Positions 1 to 8,275 of a stretch of DNA of 38,897 nt are shown in pieces. This stretch comes from Deltaproteobacteria bacterium (GTDB taxonomy: Bacteria; Myxococcota_A; UBA9160; SZUA-336). The DNA lies in assembly GCA_019311115.1 (NCBI GenBank), contig JAFDDB010000015.1, positions 1 through 38,897 of the forward strand, in the 5' to 3' direction. The position numbers were made by a program, and so were the translations under genes. Position 1 is the stretch's first letter; each line of letters starts with the position of its first letter. The notes under the pieces were generated by a model, which saw only the letters and a list, made by a program, of their open reading frames with translations, had not been told where the DNA came from and searched no databases.

Positions 1-334
1 ATTCCGGAATCGAACGCGTGCCGAAGCGGTGACCGGCGCGGCTCACCAGCCGCATGCAGATCAGCACGCCCAGGTAGACCCCGGTCGGATACAGGACGAG
101 CGACCAGATGCCGGCGAGGCCCGTGTCGTAGACGATGCCCGGAAGTCCCAGGAACGTGGCGCCGCTCGCCGTGGTCGCGGCAAAGGCCAGGCTCAACAAC
201 ACGGGGCCGTAGCTTCCGCGCGCGGTCGCGAAGTCGTCCGCGCTGCGCACGCGCCGCTGCCCGATCACCCCGAAGGCGAGCATGGCCCCGACGTAGAGCA
301 CCAGGAAGAGCCAGGACCAGGCGGCAAGATCCAT
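1..334 (-). CDS. Sodium:solute symporter (SSS family), N-terminal fragment
   Basis: From an ATG at 334 an open frame of 111 codons reads leftward off the window edge, so only the N-terminus is present. It begins MDLAAWSWLFLVLYVGAM, a first membrane helix, followed by the loop SADDFATARGSYGP and a second helix containing TTASGATFLGLPG. That helix-loop-helix pattern is characteristic of SSS/SLC5 inner-membrane transporters, which take up a solute with Na+. The substrate cannot be told from this fragment. No Shine-Dalgarno is visible. A TAGACT hexamer on the minus strand lies nine bases before the ATG and would give a very short leader. The gene is divergent from the lipoprotein gene that starts about 60 bases away. 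Confidence 0.85.
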   Translation of the reverse strand, partial: MDLAAWSWLFLVLYVGAMLAFGVIGQRRVRSADDFATARGSYGPVLLSLAFAATTASGATFLGLPGIVYDTGLAGIWSLVLYPTGVYLGVLICMRLVSRAGHRFGTRSIPE

Positions 335-343
335 CGGGGGAGC

Positions 344-349
344 AGTCTA
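344..349 (-). promoter_or_regulatory. Putative -10 element of the symporter gene
   Basis: TAGACT on the minus strand, nine bases upstream of the ATG at 334. No -35 hexamer is recognisable. It resembles the -10 of the tmRNA promoter in this window, which is also TAGACT. Inferred, not measured. Confidence 0.35.
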
Positions 350-379
350 CCGGCTTCGCCGGCCGCCCGGGGACTCGTG

Positions 380-385
380 TAGTGT
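380..385 (+). promoter_or_regulatory. Putative -10 element of the lipoprotein gene
   Basis: TAGTGT sits eight bases before the GTG at 394, so transcription would start almost at that codon. This argues for GTG 394 over GTG 382, which lies inside the hexamer. No -35 is recognisable. Confidence 0.35.
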
Positions 386-393
386 GTTCGCCC

Positions 394-1380
394 GTGTCGC
401 GCCTGCTCACCCTTCTGCTCGCGCTCTCGGCTCTCGCCTGCACCTCCGAGCCGGCGCGGATCCCCGGCAGCGCGCTGCGCGCCCGGGCCGAGGCCCGGCT
501 CGAAGCCGAGCGGCCCGAGCTACTCGCATCCCCGGGTCACTACGGCCTCGTCTTCGAAGTGCCGCAGCCCGCGTTCATGCGCTTCATGGCGCAGATCTAC
601 CTGCACCGCGCAGAGGGCGACATCGTCCCGGGCAGCATCGACGGCGTCGAGGCCCACGGCGGTGGAGTGCTCGCGCTGATCGTGGACACATGGCGGCCCC
701 ACGGGGAGGCGCCCGGACTCGACGACGTCTTCCCCTTCTCCTGGGGCTCCCTCGCGCTCACCGAGCTGTACCGCTCGCACCAGCGGCAGGTCTTCCTGTC
801 GTCGTCGGGCGGTCTGCCGCGACTGCGCTTCCGCATCGAGTCCAAGCGCGGAGTCGACACACGAGAAGCGGACGCCTACGCGTTCCTGGCGACGCTGCTC
901 CGCTTCGAAGACGACCTGGAATCGGAGTGGACGAACCGCTCCGGGCAATCCGTGACGGCGGACCGGCTGCTACGGAGTTGCTGGGACCGCTACCGACAGG
1001 AGCGAAGCCCCGAAGAGGACTCCGAGGATCACTCCTACCTGCACCTGCCGGGATTGTTGCTGGCGTACGGCCGCCACGCGGGAGCAGGTCTCGACGTGGA
1101 CGCGGTGAAGCGGCGCTTCATGTCCCAGGAGCTGCGACGCCGGAGCTTCGGGCGATACGCAGCCAGCGAAGCGCTCGGGCACTACGCGGAGGCGCTCGGC
1201 CTGCTCGTCTCGGATGCGGCCGTCACCTGGACCGCCGAAGAGAAGAGCGCGGCAAGGGGCTGGCTCGGCGCGCTCGAGGCCGGGGCGTTCCCGGATGTCG
1301 AAGGCGCCCCCCTCTCGCACCTCGCGCACCTGGTGCACGGGCTGCGCGAGATCGAGCGGAACCGCTCGCGGCTCGAGTAG
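394..1380 (+). CDS. Predicted lipoprotein of unknown function
   Basis: A 328-residue protein whose N-terminus, MSRLLTLLLALSALAC, reads as a lipoprotein signal peptide: one basic residue, a hydrophobic core and an Ala-Leu-Ala-Cys box. It is therefore probably lipid-anchored in the envelope. An in-frame GTG at 382 would add four residues, but the TAGTGT hexamer overlaps it, so I prefer 394. The mature part is rich in acidic and aromatic residues, with no repeat or catalytic motif that I recognise. The C-terminal half looks helical (for example EALGHYAEALGLLVSDAA). It stands alone, divergent from the symporter and 47 bases before the crotonase gene. Function unknown. Confidence 0.75.
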   Translation: MSRLLTLLLALSALACTSEPARIPGSALRARAEARLEAERPELLASPGHYGLVFEVPQPAFMRFMAQIYLHRAEGDIVPGSIDGVEAHGGGVLALIVDTWRPHGEAPGLDDVFPFSWGSLALTELYRSHQRQVFLSSSGGLPRLRFRIESKRGVDTREADAYAFLATLLRFEDDLESEWTNRSGQSVTADRLLRSCWDRYRQERSPEEDSEDHSYLHLPGLLLAYGRHAGAGLDVDAVKRRFMSQELRRRSFGRYAASEALGHYAEALGLLVSDAAVTWTAEEKSAARGWLGALEAGAFPDVEGAPLSHLAHLVHGLREIERNRSRLE

Positions 1381-1412
1381 CCGCGGCTGCGCCCCGGCGC
1401 GGCGGGCGAACC

Positions 1413-1421
1413 TGCTAGGCT
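1413..1421 (+). promoter_or_regulatory. Putative extended -10 promoter of the crotonase gene
   Basis: TGCTAGGCT matches the extended -10 pattern TGnTAnnnT. The hexamer TAGGCT ends six bases before ATG 1428, placing the expected transcription start on the A of the ATG, that is, a leaderless mRNA. No -35 is seen. Inferred. Confidence 0.45.
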
Positions 1422-1427
1422 CGCTTC

Positions 1428-2111
1428 ATGTCCGAAGAAATCGTCCGGTACGAACTCCGCGGCGACGTAGCCCTGATCTCGTTCGACGACGGCAAGGCCA
1501 ACGTCATCTCGCCCACTTCGCTGGCCGCGCTCAACGGCGCCCTCGACCGGGCCGAGAAGGAGGCGCGCGTGGTCGTGCTCTCGGGCCGGCCCGGCCGCTT
1601 CTCCGCGGGCTTCGACCTCTCGGTCATGCGCGCCGGCGACGCGGGGGCGATCCGGGACATGGTGCGCGGGGGCGCCGAGCTGTCCCTTCGCCTCTACGGC
1701 TTTCCGCTGCCGATCATCGCCGCGGTGACCGGCCATGCCCTGGCCATGGGATCGATGATCCTCATGTCGGTCGACGAGCGAATCGGCGCGGCCGGCGACT
1801 TCAAGATCGGCATGAACGAGACCGCCATCGGCATGGCCCTGCCCGGCTTCGCCGTCGCCCTGGCCCGCGCGCGCCTGGCACCGACGCACCTTCAGCGCGC
1901 GAGCGTGAACGCCGAGCTGTACGACCCCGAAGAGGCGGTCCACGCCGGCTTCCTCGACCGAGTCGTCCCGGCCGACCAGCTGGCGGACGCCGCCTTCGCT
2001 CGCGCGACCGAGCTACTGGCCGTCCACTCCGGCTCGCACGCCGCGGTCAAGCAGGCCATTCGCGCGCCGGCCCTCGCCGAGCTGCGGGAGTCGCTCGCCG
2101 AGTTCGGTTAG
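1428..2111 (+). CDS. Enoyl-CoA hydratase/isomerase family (crotonase fold) protein
   Basis: This 227-residue protein has the crotonase signature: an oxyanion-hole segment FSAGFDLSVM (about 59-68) and a second glycine-rich segment TGHALAMGSM (101-110). It probably binds an acyl-CoA thioester in the cytoplasm. At about 255-260 residues most crotonases are longer, so the C-terminal trimer helix is short here. A Glu in the usual first catalytic position is present (E131 in MNETAIGMALP), but the region where the second catalytic Glu normally lies, about 20 residues on, has none. It may therefore be an isomerase, hydrolase or decarboxylase-type member rather than a classic hydratase. The stop codon overlaps that of the convergent glycosyltransferase (TTAG). 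Exact reaction unknown. Confidence 0.88.
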   Translation: MSEEIVRYELRGDVALISFDDGKANVISPTSLAALNGALDRAEKEARVVVLSGRPGRFSAGFDLSVMRAGDAGAIRDMVRGGAELSLRLYGFPLPIIAAVTGHALAMGSMILMSVDERIGAAGDFKIGMNETAIGMALPGFAVALARARLAPTHLQRASVNAELYDPEEAVHAGFLDRVVPADQLADAAFARATELLAVHSGSHAAVKQAIRAPALAELRESLAEFG

Positions 2112-3391
2112 GCCGCCGAGCTGTCGGCCGCGTCCGGCCGCCCGATCGAGCGCACCCGGTTCGGGCGGTCCCGCACCGCTTCGAACACGTCGGCCAGCTC
2201 ACGCGTCAGGTTGCAGCGCTCGAAGCGCTGCAGGCGCTCGCTCGATACGGGCGACGGGCTCCAGCCCTGCTGCCACAGCTCGAACGCGCGCAGCAAGCCC
2301 CTGGCCATCTCGTCGGACTTCCGCGGCTCGTAGCAGAAGCCGAGGCCGGAGTCCTCGATCAGCCTCTGGCCCGGACCCGTGGAGAGGAACCCGAGTACCG
2401 GCCGACCGGCCCTCAGGTATTGATAGAGCTTCTGCGGCACGCGCCGAGCGCTGCTCGCCTCGGGCAGCAAGACGACGTTCAGGTCCGCGTGCACCATCTC
2501 GCGCACGCTGTCACGGTGCCCCACGTGACCCCGCAGCTGAACCATCTCGCGAATCCGAGGGGTCGAGAGCGCGCGGCGCAACGGAGCCGAGCACGCTCCC
2601 AGGATCTGCAGCCGGAACTCCGCGCGAAAGTCGGGGTGCTCGCCGGCGATCTCGAGCGCCCGCACGAGAGCCTCCAGCTCTGGACCGGAGCGCGGCGCTC
2701 CGGCGGACACGGCGCGGAGCGCCCGCCCGGCCGAGGGCCCGCGGTCCGCCTCGACGGCGTCGAAGTCGTCTTCGTCGTAGCCGTTCGGGACGTAGACCAC
2801 CTTGGCCGCCGGCAGGCCGAGCTCGTCGATCATCGCGCGCCGGACGGGCTCGGTGTTGACGATCAGTCGAGCCGAACGCGCGTAGACCGCGGCCGACTTC
2901 CGCTCGAAGAACTTTCGTGCACCGGGGTCGGGGCGCCACTGGCTGTTGAGCTGCCATGGCGGGTCGCGGAAGTCGGTCACGAGTGGCAGACCGGTGGCCT
3001 CCGCGAGCGAGAGGCCGAGCAACGGCAGCCGGCTCGGCGGAGCCGAAACGAAGATCACCTCGGCACCGTGTTGCTGGCAGAGCTTCGCGCCGAGTCGTGT
3101 CGCCTTTCGGAAGCGCGGCCCATCGCCCCGGAGAAGGGGGCGTCCCAGAACTCCCGCGCTCGCGGTGCAGATCCGGCTGAGGGGCCCGGTTCCCACCTCT
3201 GCGACCGGCGTATCGCCCGGGATCTCGTCGAGCAGCGTCGCGTCGCGCGGACGGTGCAGGTCGGGGCGCACGTGAAGCACCAGCGGACGCCAGCCGAGGC
3301 TCGGCAGGTGCTTCACGAACTTCGTGGTTCGGAAGACCCCCGAATCGCTGGTGGGGGGAAATGCGGACGTTACGACGAGAACGGCAGGCAT
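2108..3391 (-). CDS. Glycosyltransferase, GT4-like (GT-B fold)
   Basis: The protein has 427 residues when started at the ATG at 3391, which gives MPAVLVVTSAFPPTSDSG, the usual first beta strand and glycine loop of GT-B glycosyltransferases. The frame is open for 28 more codons upstream, but that stretch is not protein-like. The C-terminal half carries YQYLRAGRPVLGF and a following Gly-Leu-Gly segment, which in GT4 enzymes contact the nucleotide-sugar donor. It should transfer a sugar in building a surface polysaccharide or LPS; donor and acceptor cannot be told. It is divergent from the GT2 gene, with 199 bases between them, and convergent with the crotonase gene, with overlapping stop codons. 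Confidence 0.85.
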   Translation of the reverse strand: MPAVLVVTSAFPPTSDSGVFRTTKFVKHLPSLGWRPLVLHVRPDLHRPRDATLLDEIPGDTPVAEVGTGPLSRICTASAGVLGRPLLRGDGPRFRKATRLGAKLCQQHGAEVIFVSAPPSRLPLLGLSLAEATGLPLVTDFRDPPWQLNSQWRPDPGARKFFERKSAAVYARSARLIVNTEPVRRAMIDELGLPAAKVVYVPNGYDEDDFDAVEADRGPSAGRALRAVSAGAPRSGPELEALVRALEIAGEHPDFRAEFRLQILGACSAPLRRALSTPRIREMVQLRGHVGHRDSVREMVHADLNVVLLPEASSARRVPQKLYQYLRAGRPVLGFLSTGPGQRLIEDSGLGFCYEPRKSDEMARGLLRAFELWQQGWSPSPVSSERLQRFERCNLTRELADVFEAVRDRPNRVRSIGRPDAADSSAA

Positions 3392-3531
3392 CGGGAGTTG
3401 TACGTATTCTTCCCCACGGCGACAGGTCCGGACCAACCGGAGCGGACTCTCAGGCAGGTATGACCCGGCGCGCACGAATCAGTCAAGCCATGAAGGCCAG
3501 TTCGCCGGCCTCCTTCGCCGGGCGTGTCCGC

Positions 3532-3560
3532 TTGTAGCCGGACCCGCCCGGCGGCATCAT
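3532..3560 (+). promoter_or_regulatory. Putative sigma70-type promoter for the glycan genes
   Basis: TTGTAG (3532-3537), a 17-base spacer and CATCAT (3555-3560), about 30 bases before ATG 3591. It would drive the GT2, ABC exporter and GPH symporter genes as one unit. Weak match; inferred. Confidence 0.35.
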
Positions 3561-3590
3561 GGCGGCCGGCTGTAGGAGAAATCGACACGC

Positions 3591-4985
3591 ATGCCTCTTC
3601 GAGCGTGGGCGGCGCGGGACGCTGCCACCACAGTTCCGCTGTACCTCGCGTACCGCCTCCACAGCCTCCGGGCAACGGGGCGCAGCGACGCCGGCGTGAT
3701 CTCGTTCCTCGCCCGGAACGGGGACCACACCTTCCTGGGCACCTCGTTCGCTCGACGGGCGATGAAGTCCTACCTGCGCGCAGCCGGTCCCGAGGGCTTG
3801 CTGCACGAGGTGTCCTTGATCGAGCCGGCGATCCGGACGCTGATCCGGCGCTCGAGGTCGGGCCCAGTGGGCGCGGTGGGCGCGGTAGGCGCGGGCAGCG
3901 ATTCGGTGCCGGTCCGGGACGCCGCGCTCGCCGAGTTCGTGTGCCGCGGCGCACCCGCGCACGACGAGGTCCGGTCGCGCCTTGCGGTCTCGCCTCCGCG
4001 TTCGGACGAGCCCGACCTCTACGCACTCCACGCGAACCTGTGCGAATCCCTCGAGGAGCGAGCGGAGCTGCTGTCGGGCTGGTACTCGGCCCTGAACGAC
4101 CGCAGGATCCGGCTGCGCCCTACGGGACGGCGCGGCCAGGTCATCCCCTTCGCCTTCGAGCCGGAGGCTCACGGGGAGGGGCGATCCGATGCCGGCGGAC
4201 CGCTCGTGTCGGTGATCGTCGCGGCCTTCAACGCGGCCTCGAGCATCGAGCCCGCGCTTCGCTCCCTGTTGGACCAGACACACGGGCAGATCGAGGTCAT
4301 CGTGGTGGACGACGCCAGCTCGGACGACACGGCCGGAATCGTGGAGAGAGTGGCCTCGACCGACGAGCGAGTCACCCTGCTCCGGCTGCCGGAGAACCGC
4401 GGGGTCTACTTCGCACGCAACCTGGGGCTCCAGCAGAGCAAGGGGGAGTTCATCACCTTCCAGGACTCGGACGACGTCTCGGAGCCGGGCCGGATCCAGG
4501 CGCAGCTCCTGCGGCTCACCGGTGCGAGCCGGGCGATGGCCTGTGTCTCGTGGTGGATCCGGCTGGATCGCCAGGGCGCCACGCGCCCGACGAAGCTCGG
4601 AGCCTATGCGCACCGCAACTTCTCATCGCTCCTGATGCACCGCCGCGTACTCGACGAGATCGGCTTCTTCGACTGCGTGCGCGCATCCGCGGACTCCGAG
4701 TACGTCGCTCGCATCGAGCGCTACTACGGTGTGGGTACAGTCGCCGAAGTGCAGAAGCCTCTCGCCATCGGACTGAGCCGACCGGGCTCCCTCACGCGGT
4801 CGGACAATTTCTGGATCGATCTCCGTGGCATGGCGCCGGACCGCAGCCGCTACGTTCGCAGCTACCGGGCGTGGCACGCGAACGCCCGCCCGATGGATCT
4901 GTACGTGGCCTTTCCACCCGACGGCCGCAGGTTCCCGGCGCCGCCCTCGCTGACCGCAGGCACGGATGGAAGACCACTTGAGTAG
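3591..4985 (+). CDS. Glycosyltransferase family 2 with N-terminal extension
   Basis: 464 residues. The GT2 (GT-A fold) domain begins near residue 204 with PLVSVIVAAFNAASSIEPAL, continues through the strand IEVIVVDDASSDDT, and carries the metal- and donor-binding motif DSDD in FQDSDDVSEP. The first about 200 residues are an extension with no recognised domain. They include the run VGAVGAVGAG, encoded by three tandem 9-base units. The enzyme should transfer a sugar from a nucleotide-sugar during surface glycan synthesis. An AGGAG-like site lies about 13 bases before the ATG. The 3' end overlaps the start of the ABC exporter gene by 20 bases, so the two are very probably co-translated. Confidence 0.88.
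   Translation: MPLRAWAARDAATTVPLYLAYRLHSLRATGRSDAGVISFLARNGDHTFLGTSFARRAMKSYLRAAGPEGLLHEVSLIEPAIRTLIRRSRSGPVGAVGAVGAGSDSVPVRDAALAEFVCRGAPAHDEVRSRLAVSPPRSDEPDLYALHANLCESLEERAELLSGWYSALNDRRIRLRPTGRRGQVIPFAFEPEAHGEGRSDAGGPLVSVIVAAFNAASSIEPALRSLLDQTHGQIEVIVVDDASSDDTAGIVERVASTDERVTLLRLPENRGVYFARNLGLQQSKGEFITFQDSDDVSEPGRIQAQLLRLTGASRAMACVSWWIRLDRQGATRPTKLGAYAHRNFSSLLMHRRVLDEIGFFDCVRASADSEYVARIERYYGVGTVAEVQKPLAIGLSRPGSLTRSDNFWIDLRGMAPDRSRYVRSYRAWHANARPMDLYVAFPPDGRRFPAPPSLTAGTDGRPLE
3867..3893 (+). repeat. Three tandem 9-base repeats inside the GT2 gene
   Basis: GTGGGCGCG, GTGGGCGCG, GTAGGCGCG in tandem, in frame, encoding Val-Gly-Ala three times in the N-terminal extension. Slippage here would change length by three residues without a frameshift. 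Confidence 0.8.
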
Positions 4986-6888
4986 GCCGGTTTCCGACGA
5001 GGGCGCTTCGCTCGGAGCGCGAGGCCGCGCCTCGGAGTGGGGCCCGGACCCGACCGGCAGCGCGCCACGCGACCTGCTGCGGATGCTCGGCTTCGCGCGC
5101 CCCTACCTGTGGGTGATCGCGATCGCGATCGCGTTCGCCTGGCTGTATGGCGGCGGCCTGTCTGCCCGCGCACTGCTGATTCGGCCGCTCGTAGACGACG
5201 TCGCGATCCCGCACGCCTCGCTGAGCTCGCTCGACGATCTCCTCGACGCGTCTGAGCGGCCGGACGCGGACGCTGCCGCGCGCGAGCGCGAACTCCTGCA
5301 GACCCGCGTCCGGGAGAACTTCGTACGCATCGCGGCCGCGGGCGTCACGTTGATCCTGCTGATGCCGCTGCTCCGCATCGTCCGCGACTACGCTTCGGCG
5401 TGGGTGATGAACCGGCTCAGGATCGACCTGAGGTCTGCCCTGGGGGCGAAACTCCTGCGCCTGCCCCTCGCGCGCCACGTCGGTGAAGCTCGCGGCGAGT
5501 TCATCACCCGGATCTCGAGTGACACGCGTGTGGCCAACAGCGCGAACCAGGCGATCTTCGGAGAGCTGCTCGAGGACTCCGCGGTGGTGCTCGTGGCGCT
5601 GGTGCTCTGCATCTGGATCAGCTGGCAGCTCTCTCTCTCGGTCCTGCTGATCGCACCCCCCGTGGGCCTCGTGCTGGCGCACTTTGGCGGCCGCATCCGC
5701 GACTCGAGCAAGCGACGCCAGGAGCAGGTCTCCGAGGTCATGAAGCAGCTCGTCCAGATCCTGTCGGGGATCAAGGTGATCCAGGCGTTCGGGACCCAGG
5801 ATCGCGAGCAGCGTTCGTTCCGAACCTCACTGTTGCGGTCGTTCCGCCGCTCGATGAAGGTCGTACGTCATCGCATCCTCTCGCGCGCCGCGATCGAGCT
5901 GATCACCCAGGCTTCGGCGGTGACCGTCCTGCTACTCGGCGCATGGGCGATCCTCCAGGGCAGCTGGAACCTGACGCTCGGCAAGCTGATGGCGTTCGCC
6001 GCGATCTCCACCATGCTCTACCGGCCGGTGCGCGGGATCGCGTCGATGTGGAACACGATCCAGGCCGCGATCCCGTCCGCCCGGCGGCTCTTCGAGGTCC
6101 TCGACGCCCCGGAGGTCACGCCCGACCTCCCGGACGCACGGGATCTCGGCCAGGTCACGCAGGGGATCCGCTACGAAAGCGTGTCGTTCCGCTACGAACG
6201 CGAGCAGGTGCTCGACGGCATGGACCTCGAGATCCACGCCGGAGAGGTGATGGCGCTCGTCGGCCGGTCGGGCGCAGGCAAGACCACGATCGCCGACCTG
6301 CTGCTGCGGTTCCACGAGCCCGAGCGCGGCAGGATCCTGATCGACGGCATCGACCTGCGCAACATCCGGCGCGCCTCGCTCAACGCGTCGACCGCAGTCG
6401 TCACGCAGGACGCGTTCCTGTTCGACGATACGATCCGCGCGAACATCGCCTACGGCCGGCCCGACGCGCCCATGGAAGACCTGGTCCGGGTCGCCCGCGC
6501 GGCCTATGCCCACGAGTTCATCGAGAAGCTGCCGCAGGGCTACGACACACCGGTGGGCGAGCTCGGGGGACAACTCTCGGGTGGGCAGCGCCAACGCCTG
6601 ACGATCGCGCGCGCGCTACTGCGGGACCCCCAGATCCTGATCTTCGATGAGGCGACGTCCGCGCTCGACGCAACGTCGGAGCAGCACGTGCAGAAGGCGA
6701 CCCGGGAGCTGATGCGAGGCCGGACGGTGCTGCTGATCGCGCACCGCCTCTCGACGCTGAAGGCCGCCGACCGCATCGCGGTGGTAGACCGGCGACACAT
6801 CGTGGCCACCGGCACGCACGCGGAGCTGATGGCTCAGAGCGGCATGTACCGCGACCTGGTCGAGGCGCAGATGATCGGGGACAGATAG
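4966..6888 (+). CDS. ABC transporter, fused permease-ATPase (MsbA/type IV exporter-like)
   Basis: 640 residues in one half-transporter that should work as a homodimer in the inner membrane. The first about 340 residues are the six-helix permease domain. They include an unusually long charged loop between helices 1 and 2 (ASERPDADAAARERELL). The ATPase domain follows, with Walker A GRSGAGKT (433-440), signature LSGGQ (537-541), Walker B ILIFDEATSALD (D561, E562) and the switch His in LLIAHRLST. This is the architecture of lipid, LPS-core or glycolipid flippases. Placed between glycosyltransferase genes, it is a candidate exporter for the local glycan or its lipid-linked intermediate. It overlaps the GT2 gene by 20 bases and is followed after three bases by the GPH symporter gene. 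Confidence 0.93.
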   Translation: MEDHLSRPVSDEGASLGARGRASEWGPDPTGSAPRDLLRMLGFARPYLWVIAIAIAFAWLYGGGLSARALLIRPLVDDVAIPHASLSSLDDLLDASERPDADAAARERELLQTRVRENFVRIAAAGVTLILLMPLLRIVRDYASAWVMNRLRIDLRSALGAKLLRLPLARHVGEARGEFITRISSDTRVANSANQAIFGELLEDSAVVLVALVLCIWISWQLSLSVLLIAPPVGLVLAHFGGRIRDSSKRRQEQVSEVMKQLVQILSGIKVIQAFGTQDREQRSFRTSLLRSFRRSMKVVRHRILSRAAIELITQASAVTVLLLGAWAILQGSWNLTLGKLMAFAAISTMLYRPVRGIASMWNTIQAAIPSARRLFEVLDAPEVTPDLPDARDLGQVTQGIRYESVSFRYEREQVLDGMDLEIHAGEVMALVGRSGAGKTTIADLLLRFHEPERGRILIDGIDLRNIRRASLNASTAVVTQDAFLFDDTIRANIAYGRPDAPMEDLVRVARAAYAHEFIEKLPQGYDTPVGELGGQLSGGQRQRLTIARALLRDPQILIFDEATSALDATSEQHVQKATRELMRGRTVLLIAHRLSTLKAADRIAVVDRRHIVATGTHAELMAQSGMYRDLVEAQMIGDR

Positions 6889-6891
6889 AGA

Positions 6892-8274
6892 GTGCCCTCA
6901 CCCGCCGCTGCGCGCTCGGTCTCGCGCTGGACCATGGGCCTCTACGGCCTCGCCAACCTGCCGACGTCGATCGTCGGCCTCCCGATCGCCCTCTACGTCC
7001 CCACCTTCTACTCGCGCGACCTCGGATTGAGCCTGGCCGCGGTGGGACTGCTGCTCACGCTCTCGCGCCTGACCGACGTACTGACCGATCCCGCGATCGG
7101 CATCATGAGCGACCGCTGGCAGACGCCCTTCGGGCGGCGCAAACCGTGGATCCTGGTAGGCACGCCGCTCATGATGCTCTCGCTGTGGATGCTCTTCGTC
7201 CCGCCGCCCGACGTGACGATGCTCCACCTCTTCATCTGGATCAGCGCCCTGTACCTGGCGTTCACGCTCGTCGACCTGCCCTACCGCGCGTGGGGTGCGG
7301 AACTCTCCACGAACTACCGCGAGCGGTCGCGCGTGACCGGTTGGCGCGAGGCCTTCGGCTACGTGGGGCTGATCACGTCGCTCGGGATTCCGCTCTTCAT
7401 GGCGTTCGGGCTCGGGATGCCCGGGCCGCGAAACGCCCTGTACGGCATCGCGGTCGCCGTCGTCGTGGCGCTGCCGCTTTTCATCGCGCCGATGCTCGGC
7501 TTCGTGCCCGAGCCTCCGCCCGAGAGGATCGAGCGGAGCCCGATCGGCTGGCGCCAGGGACTTCGCGTGGTCTGGCGCAACGGACCGTTCCGCCGAGTCG
7601 TCGTCTGCTTCGGCTTCTTCATGGTCGCCATCAGCATGACCGCGTCGCTCTCGTTCTTCTTCGTGCAGCACGTCATGCAGGAGCCCTTCGACCGCTACGC
7701 GATCTTCGTGCTGGTGTACTACCTGTCGAGCACGGCCGCGATCCCGATCTGGCTGCGCATCTCGGACCGGATCGGCAAGCACAAGACGGTCGTGCTCGGC
7801 ATCGGCTGGCTGTCGCTGTGGAGCGCGCCGATCCCGCTACTCGGGCCCGGCGACTACTGGATCTTCTTCTTCCTGATGATCATGAAGGGGTCGAGCATCG
7901 GCTCGCTGGTCTTCCTACCCGCCTCGATGGCGGCCGACATCGTGGACCTCGACACCCTGCGGACGGGTGAGCAGCGCACCGGTCTGTACTTCTCCATATG
8001 GGGAATGGTGAACAAGGGCGCCGCGGCGCTCGGAGTCCTGGTCTCGACGAGCGTCGCTGCGTGGTTCGGCTTCGAGCCCGCCCTCGACGCCAACACGCCG
8101 GGGGCGAAGTTGGCCGTCGCTTGCCTGTACAGCGTGATCCCCGCGGGCCTGGCACTCGTCGCCGTCCCCCTGCTGTGGCGCTATCCGCTCACCGAGGCGC
8201 GCCAACGGCGCATGCGCGAGCGCATCGAGCGCCGCAACCTCAAGCGCCAGCCCGCCCCGCCCGCGGCGAACTGA
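6892..8274 (+). CDS. MFS transporter, GPH (glycoside-pentoside-hexuronide):cation symporter type
   Basis: 460 residues starting at GTG 6892, three bases after the stop of the ABC exporter gene, so in the same operon. The N-terminus LYGLANLPTSIVGLPIALYV and the loop DPAIGIMSDRWQTPFGRRKPW are hallmarks of the GPH/MFS_2 family. These symporters move sugars or related glycosides across the inner membrane with Na+ or H+. About 12 hydrophobic segments are visible, and the tail is basic (RRMRERIERRNLKRQ). The substrate is unknown. Its place among glycosyltransferases suggests a glycoside, although some GPH members carry other solutes. One base separates its stop from the stop of the convergent GT2 gene, leaving no room for a separate terminator. 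Confidence 0.9.
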   Translation: MPSPAAARSVSRWTMGLYGLANLPTSIVGLPIALYVPTFYSRDLGLSLAAVGLLLTLSRLTDVLTDPAIGIMSDRWQTPFGRRKPWILVGTPLMMLSLWMLFVPPPDVTMLHLFIWISALYLAFTLVDLPYRAWGAELSTNYRERSRVTGWREAFGYVGLITSLGIPLFMAFGLGMPGPRNALYGIAVAVVVALPLFIAPMLGFVPEPPPERIERSPIGWRQGLRVVWRNGPFRRVVVCFGFFMVAISMTASLSFFFVQHVMQEPFDRYAIFVLVYYLSSTAAIPIWLRISDRIGKHKTVVLGIGWLSLWSAPIPLLGPGDYWIFFFLMIMKGSSIGSLVFLPASMAADIVDLDTLRTGEQRTGLYFSIWGMVNKGAAALGVLVSTSVAAWFGFEPALDANTPGAKLAVACLYSVIPAGLALVAVPLLWRYPLTEARQRRMRERIERRNLKRQPAPPAAN

Positions 8275-8275
8275 G

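Noticed and set aside
1214-3463. A 749-codon plus-strand open frame across the crotonase and GT4 genes
   Set aside because: The product is Arg/Pro/Ala-rich low-quality sequence. Recognisable proteins occupy other frames, and high GC makes stop-free shadows common.
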